64,000 bases of DNA from Laguncularia racemosa (taxonomy: Eukaryota; Streptophyta; Magnoliopsida; Myrtales; Combretaceae). Shown here piece after piece: positions 56,701-64,000 of this stretch. Position 1 is the first letter of the stretch. The number at the start of each line of letters is the position of its first letter. The position numbers and the translations under genes were made by a program. The stretch lies in NCBI GenBank assembly GCA_037954665.1, contig JBBMOL010000150.1, positions 310,001 to 374,000 of the forward strand. The letters run 5' to 3'. The notes under the pieces were generated by a model. That model was not told the DNA's origin. It ran no database searches and was given only the letters and a program-made list of their open reading frames with translations.

Positions 56701-59700
56701 AGGATGTGGCGGAAGTCAATAGCTCCGATGGAGAAACCCCCTTTGAAGCCTATTCTGTCGAATTCTTTTCTCAGAGTGTCCATCTTCGGTCTGCCCTTAG
56801 AGAATTTACCGATTAGGGCTAAGCGGAAGGGTTTTGCGAGCTGCTCGCTTTCGGTCTTGGTGATGATGAAGGTGGGTTCGCCTTTGTGGATGGTGGGCAT
56901 GGATGTCATGTTGAAATCTGGGGGTGTTGTTGTAAAGGTAACGGGAGCAGAGGGGCCTCCAAGGAGGGCTTTTGCATAGGACGGAGCCACTGTGGGCGGG
57001 GTCGTCTGCGGGGGGGTTCTGCCGCCGGTCATAGTTGCAGCGGCTATGGCTGTTTTGGGAAAAGGGTAAGAAACCCTAGCTACCAGAGCACATTGCAACG
57101 AAACCCTAGCTACCAGAAAACTCTCGTAGGTCTTAAAGAACTGTTATGTGTGCTTTGTGGTTGATAGTCTCAACACATGAAGGTAGGGCCCTTAATATAG
57201 CCTAGCGGAGTCCAGAAAACTTAGCACCAGTTCTGTTGGGGCTCGATGGAGGTCCAATTTTTCAGCTTGAGTTCTACTCGGGCTGACAAACAAGAAGTTT
57301 GACTTCAGTTCAATTAGGTTGTTTATATATTGATTCTTTTTAACTCGATCTTCTATAATAACTGTTTTACCTCAAATTAGAAACGAGCTGTAGCTTCTAT
57401 ACTCAAACATGATTAAGCTAGCTTGAATTTAATCTCAAATTGAAGTCTAAATATCAACAAGTTTGATTTGATAGCAGTTGAATCAAGTTTGAGCCTTGTC
57501 TACCCAGTGTGCATTTCTTCATATGAGTATATGACGAGGACCACGATGCTAAAATACTTCACATCTAAGAAATCAAGATGCTATAATTTTGGTATGACAA
57601 TTTATATACCTTCTGCCATTGGTATTTAATCCTTTAAAATAAATAAATAGATAAATATATATAAAAAAAATCCTTTTTGATTTTACATTGTAAATCTTCA
57701 TAATCCCAATTTTGCTTAACAAGCATTTAACACATACCATGTAAATAGGAGTGGGACCAAGGGAGGTTGGATAGGGCCTTAGCCTCCTTATGTGAAAGGA
57801 AAAAAAAATTACTTAATTAAATTTATTTTAAAAGTATTATATATTTTTAATTGTAAATATTATTATAAAATTTAACATGATTAAGTAGTTAGATATTTGC
57901 TTTTATATAATTAACTTTCATGGTCCTAAACTCTCACTAGTACAGCAAGATTGTGTAGCACTTACTGTTCTGCCTTTATAGTAGTAAGCAAGCTCAATTA
58001 TTACTTGGTTAGCCTAGATTTGCTTGTATATCTATAAACAACATACAAGAATAACAAGAAAGACAATAATGAATAAAGGGATATGGTTAGAAGCATAATG
58101 GATAACTATATACTTTTATTAATATTGCAATGTACAAGATATGTGCATAGGGGTGTGATTACTCTTATAGATATAAGTTCTTACTTACTACTTTATTGCT
58201 CATGGTTAAGGAACCTAGACCATAAGTTCAATTCCCATTATAGTCGGTTTTACTTTTTTAAGCTGCATCTATTGTCACTCTTTTAATAAATGATTTTCAT
58301 TTTCTTTTTTTTTTCCAACTATAACTAGTAAAAATGAATGTTATTAGTAAAAAATATGATAGTTAACTAGTTAAATTTTCAATAAATATTATTTATTTAT
58401 TAATAACTTTATGATAAGAAACAGTTGTATTCAATATTACAAGTGTTTCAATCGTACGACATAAAATATAAATAATTAATGGTAGTTTATTTTACTTAAG
58501 AGTACTAATATTTTATTTCAATATTAGTATTATGAAAAAGAATGAGTATAATTGAATAATCAATTGTCTAATAATTTATATTGAAAAAAACATATATGTA
58601 TATATATTTTTTATGGCATTACTAATAAAATAATTTTGTAAAGTCAATATAAAAATGATATAAAATATTATATTATTTATATTATGTTGTCATCTTCATT
58701 CTATTCATAACATGTAAACAGCTTTTTTTTATCAAGAGTAATATCCACTATTACATTTTGTTATTTTGAGAATCTTTCCAAGGTTGTAGACCTTCAAAGC
58801 CAGCTGAAGCAGTTCGAAAATGTAGCGAAGAAATTGATGCAGAAACACGGAGATGAGGCAGCCAAAAAGATCATATCTGATGCCGTTTACTTAACCAATA
58901 TAGGAGGAAACGACTACATATGGAACTCGACCGTAGTCTCAATTTATTCTTCTGAAGAGTATGTTTCAATGGTGATAGGAAATATCACTGACGCAATTAA
59001 GCTAATACCTTGCTTGATTCAAGATAAATGATCCGAATATTTTTATACCAATCATGCATAAATCACCTGAAATTCAAGGATTTGTTTGGTTCAATTTGTT
59101 TCTTTTCTGTTTGTGGTTTGAGTCATCATGTTTGTTTGATATTGTAGTTAAATTACATATATAAGTACATAAAGATTTACAAGCTAAATTCAACATCGTA
59201 TTAAAGCACCTTTGCATCTTTATTATCCCATTTAATTGAATGGTTCGCTAGATAGGCTTCCATCAAAGTTTCAATTTAAGAGGAAATGTCAAGTAATAAA
59301 TCTGAAAAACTCACACCATATGTATAAAATTAAATTTCTTCATAATTTAGTCATGGAGTGTAACACCAAATATACCCCCATGGTCTTGAGAAAGTGGATG
59401 GTTTTTGACATTCAGGACTTGTATAGCAAAGGAGCAAGGAAGTTAGCAATAATGAGCCAGGGTCCTATTGGCTGCCTCCCAGGTACAAGACTTGAGACCG
59501 GCGCTTGCTCGAGCATGATCGATAAGCTAGCTAGACTTCATAATAAAGCACTACCTATAACTTTCAAGAAGTTGCAAGACCAGCTAAACAAGTTCAACTA
59601 CACAATTTTCGACCTCTACAGCACGGTAAAAGATCAAATTGACAATCCTACAAAATATGGTATGCCACTTCTCTAATTACCTTAAGCATAGAATAGAAAA

Positions 59701-60158
59701 GGATATTCAAGAAGACAGATAGAAAACGCTACACAAGATCGGCATGGTAGCTCTACATATTTGCATTTTAAATTAAGATGGCATGATTCTTTAAATCAAA
59801 GAATAGTAGTTTAGCACATTGTTTCCTGCTTAGACGGATAAATTCAAGGGTCGCTATATCCCGTAGAAGATAATACTTGATTTACTTTGCTTTGTTATAC
59901 TAATTCTATCATTTTGAATTAGGCTTTGATGAAGGAAAAGTAGCATGTTGCGGTTCAGGCATGTATAGGGGAGAGTATACCTGTGGAGGCATGAGGGGGA
60001 TAAAGGAGTATGAACTATGTGAAAATCCAAGAATGTATGTAATTTTTTATTCTTTTCATCCCACAGAGGCGGCTTACAAGCAACTTGCTGAGTTGGTATG
60101 GAGTGGAACTCAAACTGTGATCAGTCCCTTCAACGTGAAATCTTTCTTTGAACACTAG
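50703..60158 (+). CDS. GDSL esterase/lipase (GLIP1/5-like), five exons, probably inactive
   Basis: Proposed exons are 50703-50958, 51125-51246, 58783-59001, 59416-59659 and 59923-60158; together 1,077 bases, 358 codons with no stop, the usual GLIP length. Residues 1-22 form a signal peptide (FLLIICASLALHI), so secretion is expected. Block I is FVFGDSLYDAG with nucleophile Ser39. Block II is NFASGGAGAL, block III is GGNDY, and CCGSG with a Cys-rich CGG follows late. Defects: the catalytic Asp of the usual DSxHP is Tyr323 (FYSFHPTE; codon 60048-60050), and the exon 3 donor is CTAATA instead of GTAATA at 59002. An in-frame ATG 15 bases upstream meets a TGA, so the original start may be lost. Other splice sites are canonical GT-AG. 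A 5.7 kb LINE lies antisense in intron 2. The family hydrolyses lipid esters, and GLIPs act in defence. Exon structure is my inference from family alignment. Confidence 0.82.
51550..55457 (-). pseudogene. LINE ORF2: endonuclease, reverse transcriptase, zf-RVT, RNase H-like
   Basis: It starts MINMLFWNVHGIANKAS at 55457, directly after ORF1. The AP-type endonuclease spans 55457-54750 (WNVHG; GGDFNVI; SDHCPILF all kept). RT spans about 54100-53300 (LLPKKHSTTSFADYRPISLC; FLKGRDI; KMDMMKAFDRVSW; GIKQGDPLSPYLF; SFVDDVLVF, with FVDD for the usual FADD). A zf-RVT finger follows (CPLCLSEIESIQHLFLQC, near 52420-52470). The C-terminal RNase H-like domain at 52030-51600 lacks the expected Asp residues (NSAVS, TSNKS and NALAAG in place of DG, SD and AD). 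Defects are TAG at 55406-55404 and 55130-55128, a frameshift near 54735, and TGA at 53595-53593 replacing a likely Trp. ORF2 protein would nick target DNA and copy the LINE RNA in place; here it cannot be made whole. Confidence 0.9.
55458..57032 (-). CDS. LINE ORF1 protein: DUF4283 and CCHC zinc knuckle
   Basis: I start at the minus-strand ATG at 57032 (MTGGRTPPQTTPPTVAPSYA), because the longer open frame begins at a non-ATG codon; this gives 524 residues. A DUF4283-type RNA-binding domain spans about residues 55-210 (FRLALIGKFSKGRPKMDTLR; MDSYVMRILKWTPSF; PVWVSLENLPIHLFEECYLR). A zinc knuckle CRLCNTVGHGVANC follows near residues 237-250. The rest is a Pro/Thr/Lys-rich disordered tail ending in a basic stretch. 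Plant L1 ORF1 proteins coat the RNA and help form the retrotransposition particle. No stop or frameshift is present. Its TAA (55460-55458) is followed at once by the ATG of ORF2. Confidence 0.9.
   Translation of the reverse strand: MTGGRTPPQTTPPTVAPSYAKALLGGPSAPVTFTTTPPDFNMTSMPTIHKGEPTFIITKTESEQLAKPFRLALIGKFSKGRPKMDTLRKEFDRIGFKGGFSIGAIDFRHILINFDLEDDYQRCWIRAIWTMDSYVMRILKWTPSFRPDKESSLVPVWVSLENLPIHLFEECYLRRLALMIGTPLKLDEATKKKSRPSVARICIEVDLLTDLATRLRLGEGDEIFFQKVRYENLPLYCRLCNTVGHGVANCRKQGLKAASTAPRRIIATEPKPPSQDLDKPSNSYGHQTPDKVGTLLDPIENQADNLPKPNDKPSEVMLIPTNPLTDKSKDKVTKPMDKVDKKNSGNNTLKPPATEDSAQDAATKEKPKEATIAHSKQRLRHNNHTKANRIPADPTSSQVTTLLQTNPISPSENITTTIASLYVALPNMSTDPLVTTPSYFNVLAEDTEQLNEETDYDRHLGESTDASEDVVSTQKPPRLTQSDDEATTTKKHRHNFSPTKRVTFYPTNPRRSARISGDPKHPSF
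57157..58782 (+). other. Rest of GDSL intron 2
   Basis: AT-rich intron sequence after the LINE. Without the LINE and one duplication copy, intron 2 would be about 1.8 kb. No further gene is seen. A block at 57230-57500 (CTCGATGGAGGTCC; AGCTTGAGTTC) is less AT-rich and may be an old repeat. Confidence 0.6.
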
Positions 60159-60170
60159 AACATTTGTTTG

Positions 60171-60176
60171 AATAAA
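60171..60176 (+). terminator. Poly(A) signal AATAAA after the GDSL stop
   Basis: AATAAA lies 13 bases beyond the TAG at 60158; this fits a plant near-upstream poly(A) element with cleavage shortly after. Confidence 0.45.
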
Positions 60177-60179
60177 ACG

Positions 60180-63100
60180 CTCATTGACTTAGCAACACTG
60201 TAACATTTTCTGCTGCAAAATAAGATGTATATTGTGCATAGACACATTTTCATTTATGTGGCTAATATGCATATTGCATTTTTCAGCAACTTAAAGATGC
60301 AGACTGGTTTTGGACATGAACCAAATAAATTTCATTCACATTTGACGCATAAAGTCCACAGAGCATTAGGCAAACTAATTATTTGTAAAATGAGTATGTA
60401 TGTTCATTAACTTTTCTATTTAAGAACATTTGATGTAACCGGCTCCCGCAATCTGAACAAGGTCATATTCCCTATGCGCTGGGATCGATAAAGCTTGTAT
60501 TTTTATATTTTTAGATATGAAGAAGTTGATAATATATATATATATATATATATATATTATTTTTATAATGTAGAATGATGAAATAAAAAGGGATATGGAC
60601 GTTAAATAATTGAAGAGACAATTAAATACCAAACTGGGCTTTATTGAATTCTATTTCATTGTTACTCGGAAGAATAGAAACCAATAAGGTTATAATTAAG
60701 TTAGTCGATGACTTATTGAATAATCTAATTATAAAGATTCAGTTTAAGGACTGATTAAGAACACTCGATGGACTTGTCAAAGGACAAAAGTTTCAACTCA
60801 TGAAAAGAAAGAATAATTGGCATCAATGTCTTATAACCTTATTAACTCATAAACTAGGGCTAAATAAAGATAAAAAAGTAATTAAAATAAAATAGACAAC
60901 ATAATTACCAAAAAAACAAGACAAAATAATAAATGATATAATCAACATAATTGCTAGTATGCTCATGTTAGTGGCCATGTATCTTTTTGATCCTCTAATT
61001 CAACTCAACATGATCATATTGCTAACTTTGTTAGTTAACACACCTATCAACACACCCGTGATGATGATGCATATATCTCTCTAGGTCTTCCACTTCATCA
61101 TGACTTCAGTCCTAATATTCTTAAGACTCTGAATACATTCTATGGGACCACTAACTCAATCTCTTAGGCCTCAATTCTCATCAACATTACCATGAAAGTT
61201 ATATATATGAAAATGGCTTCTTGTAATTTTCATTTTTCATCTTGATCAATTTAAATTAATTTATAAGTTAATAGTTGAGATTAATTAGATTTTTGAATTA
61301 TCTTATAAAAACCATTAATTATACATAACGGTATTTAAAGTATCATCTTCATTTTCATCCTCTCAACCAATGATTATAGCTTCTAAAGTATTATCTTCAC
61401 TTTCATCATCTCATTTTACATCAATTTATAAATAAAGAGTTGAAATTGCTTAACATTTTTAACTATCTTATAATATATAATTATGATTTTATATTTTTTT
61501 TAAAGTAAAGCATTTAAACAATTTGAAGGTTAATAAAGTAATTTCAACAATTGATTATATATATAGTTCATTATGATAAGATGGAAGCACCAATCACAAG
61601 GCGTAATTAAGTATCGTAATGAAAACTAGGATAAATCAAGTCCTCTAACCAATCATTCCAAAAATAAGTGAAATAGTGACTACGAATGACTGTATCTTGA
61701 AAGGTCTTCAGTTCTTTCGAAGACGTGAGGTAGGGATCTGCGAGTACATACTTGAGTCCTTACAGATCTATCTGTTGCTTCTTAAGAAATTTGACTTGGC
61801 CTTTGTTGCGTAGATTTAGTTTAGCAAACACCTTACTTTTTCAAGGGAGTCGCTAATGCTGTTTGGATTGGATACTTTCATGCCAGGAAGACAACCCAAA
61901 GGTCCTAAATTAAAAAATCCAAATTTTCTTACACATATGAGGTTCCTATAATAAATTCATCAAATAACAATAAATCAGTACCTATAGCAAAAACCTAAAT
62001 TTATTCATAAAAATTTTGTGATTGCTTTAGACCCAAACAAGGGGCTTGGCCTGGCTAGAAACAGTTGGAACTGGATCCGTTGTTTAAGGATCTAGGCGGT
62101 TCTCCAAAACTAGCAGAGCCCATGGTATATATATTGATATCACACTGCTTCTCACATTTCATCTCCAAGATATAAACAATTGGTTTTTTTTTTTTTTTTT
62201 CCTCGCTTGGAACTATTGGGACCTACCAGGTCCATAGTTCATAGGCACGGAACCGTACATGAATCGGGGTCACCCGATTCTAATTCTAGTTGCAAAATCG
62301 GTAGGGCGGTTCCAGGCTCGGTTTACAATTCAGGGCGGCTCTATGACATAGTCTAGATTGCTTTGATGACTCTTTAAAAATGTCATCATTTAATCAAATT
62401 ATACAGAATAACTCCATTAAATTAATTTTAACCATATATATATTAATATATTATAGCCAATTAAATAATTTGAAGAACAAAATTAATATAACTCTGAAAG
62501 TTTGATATTTGTACTCGCCAATAAAATTTCCATACAATTAGTAAAAGGGAAAATATCAATTATACTATCCATACCTTACATAGTTTTTTAATTAAATGGC
62601 TAGTCTTAAAGTGTTAATTAATTACCTAATACAACTTTTTATAGTCATTTATACTTTGTTAACTGCTGTTAGTATACATGAAATTTTTGACTAATTACAG
62701 TATGCCATGTGATAAATATCATTAATTTAACAAATAAAAGCTTGTACGATGTATTGGCGTAATAATTGGGAAAAGAATTGTCCACGTCAAGGAAAAAGAA
62801 AAAAACAAAGAGTCATGAAACCCTAACCCATAATTGAAAAAAATATATTATTCTTCAAACTAAAATAATTATTAAAAGAATTTGGAAAAAAAAATCCTTT
62901 CTTCGAAGCCTACCAATAACCCTAACTCTAATATTTACCTACACCACAGAAAATTCTCTTTGATGAAAGTCATGAAAAAACGAACAAGAACTTGATGCCT
63001 GGACTTTTATCTATAAAGAAACGAATAAGAAAATATAAGAAAACAATGAGACGCAGGGAACATTTGAAAGAACCCTCAATATTTGGACCGAAATCCCAAA

Positions 63101-63378
63101 ACTCACCGTTTTTGGATTACAAAAACAGAGAAGGGGAAGCCATAAAGTCACAAACTCCAGTGAAAGAAACCCCATAGATCTGAACAATAAGGACTGTAGG
63201 AAGATTTAAGACACTAAAAAAAGAAAAAGAAAAAAAAATCTTGGCCTTTAGCTAAGGGGGAATATTTTTAAATATTTTTATTTTTTTTAATTTCCAAAAT
63301 ATAATATCCATAAAAATTATTCTGAAAATAAATTTTAAAAATATAATCATAATATGCAACTTTTTTTTTTTCAAAATT
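60180..63378. other. Intergenic stretch, no supported gene
   Basis: It includes a (TA)n microsatellite (60531-60558) and a degenerate direct repeat of about 150-180 bases (61240-61320 and 61420-61490, sharing ATCAATTTA, GTTGA and TATCTTATA blocks). A GC-richer patch lies at 62030-62350 with repeated CGGTTC-like words. 62930-63180 has a Lys-rich frame of 61 codons without a match. No RNA gene or domain is recognised. Confidence 0.4.
60531..60558. repeat. (TA)n microsatellite
   Basis: About 14 TA units downstream of the GDSL gene. Confidence 0.9.
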
Positions 63379-63755
63379 TGCAAAACTAAAAGTGCAGATC
63401 CAATATGTGCCTTCAATACAATTTGCATTGAATGCACACATACCATTCGTGCCCTCAAGCATATTGTTTAAAAGTGCAAACACTATAACTTTCTTTTTCT
63501 TTTCTTTTTTTTTTTTTCATTTTTTAGCATAGGAAACATAGCAACTTGACTCTTATAAAAATACCAAATGGCAATATGGTTTAGTCTTAGTTATAGTATA
63601 CTAAAATAAGTCTTTTATAATATATTATGTATTCCGTAACTCCAAATAAGTAAAAAGTTATAATGTTTCAAAATTGAAAAAAAAAAAACTGTTGTGATTT
63701 GTTTTTTTAACTTTAAAGGATTATAATTTTTTGCTTGTTTGAAGTTATAGAGCCC

Positions 63756-63790
<35 letters not shown>

Positions 63791-64000
63791 TAATTTGAGT
63801 GTACTATACTTAAGACCAAATCATATTGCCGTTTGATATTTTTTATAAGAGTCAAATTGCTATCTCTCCATGTGCTAAAATATAAAAAAGGGACATTGTC
63901 CATACCTTTAAACAATATGCTTAAGGGCATAGATAACATCCGCGTCTTTAGTACAAATTGTATTCAAAACATAAATCTAATGTGCACTTTCAGTTTTGCA
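63379..64000. mobile_element. Foldback/MITE-like element with arms of about 220 bp
   Basis: The left arm (63379-63600, starting TGCAAAACTAAAAGTGCA) and the right arm (about 63790-64000, ending TGCACTTTCAGTTTTGCA) are inverted complements. Shared blocks are AAGCATATTGTTTAAA, TTTGACTCTTATAAAAA-type sequence and ACGGCAATATG. The centre holds an (AT)n run. There is no coding capacity. The right arm reaches the last base of the window, so its true end may lie outside. Confidence 0.75.
63760..63787. repeat. (AT)n microsatellite in the foldback element
   Basis: About 14 AT units near the loop of the inverted repeat at 63379-64000. Confidence 0.9.

Larger units (their letters stand above)
51391..57137 (-). 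mobile_element. L1-type LINE in GDSL intron 2, near full length
   Basis: A non-LTR element of 5.75 kb is flanked by a perfect 19-base target duplication (GAACTGTTATGTGTGCTTT at 51372-51390 and 57138-57156). On the minus strand it runs from a short 5' UTR through ORF1 and ORF2 to a poly(A) tail, seen as poly(T) at 51388-51401 on the plus strand. Within the 5' end the stretch CTGGTAGCTAGGGTTTC occurs twice (57072-57120). ORF1 is intact and ORF2 has few defects, so the insertion is fairly recent compared with other elements here. It is antisense to the host gene. Confidence 0.95.

Noticed and set aside
55458..57098. Longer ORF1 starting at 57098
   Set aside because: The codon at 57098 is TTG, not ATG, and the extra residues come from the 5' UTR repeat; the ATG at 57032 is the better start.
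59236..59676. 146-codon frame starting at 59236
   Set aside because: Its first 60 codons are intron sequence. The real GDSL exon starts at 59416 after a TTCAG acceptor in the same frame.
62030..62350. Possible structured RNA or rRNA-like GC-rich patch
   Set aside because: No match to known tRNA, 5S or rRNA sequence, and no convincing stem pattern; it looks like repeat-derived CGGTTC words.
62992..63177. 61-codon Lys-rich frame
   Set aside because: Short, without homologues I recognise, in A-rich DNA where such frames are common.
1..64000. CRISPR arrays, operons, ribosome binding sites
   Set aside because: The window is plant nuclear DNA. Its tandem repeats have no spacer structure, and genes have introns and TATA boxes.

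Overview
This is a eudicot-like plant nuclear window: AT-rich, with intron-containing plant gene remnants and dominated by nested transposable elements. The species cannot be told from the sequence. I see no CRISPR, tRNA or rRNA gene. The only near-complete host gene is a five-exon GDSL esterase/lipase (50703-60158), and it is probably dead or altered. Fragments of two other host genes, exportin-2 (CAS/CSE1) and an hnRNP-type RNA-binding protein, lie at 4174-6167.

Layout, left half. 1-2983 is the 3' part of a Ty3/gypsy element with gag-protease and one LTR. 2984-4172 is a facing, opposite-strand gypsy LTR with a truncated leader, abutting the exportin-2 exon. 6450-8640 is a large inverted repeat with CACTA-like ends facing its centre, enclosing a 0.7 kb repeat unit that recurs at 28960-29640. 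11405-13477 holds the 3' end of a second gypsy family plus a further LTR. 13478-21973 is a minus-strand Ty1/copia relic whose gag is split by a minus-strand gypsy element (15861-21160) and whose 5' LTR is cut by a plus-strand gypsy element (21974-25548). These two gypsy elements share one deletion that removes all of gag and joins the start codon directly to the protease region.

Layout, right half. 29650-34322 is a complete but decayed Ty1/copia element (288-bp LTRs, 5-bp duplication CAAAA). 35597-39644 is a Mutator-like element with a plant mobile domain gene (+) converging on a mudrA-type transposase (-). It is interrupted by a nearly full-length Ty3/gypsy element (39645-47276), whose 3' LTR is itself split by a 1,011-bp solo LTR with a perfect AATAT duplication. 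49466-50589 carries two copies of a palindromic MITE just upstream of the GDSL promoter. A 5.7 kb L1-type LINE with a 19-bp duplication sits antisense in GDSL intron 2 (51391-57137). A 620-bp foldback element closes the window (63379-64000).

The elements act mainly as a record of successive insertions. Most reading frames are kept, while Gln and Trp codons have become stops and catalytic Asp codons have become Asn, the pattern expected from deamination of methylated cytosine in silenced plant transposons. All element proteins here are interrupted, so none looks autonomous now.
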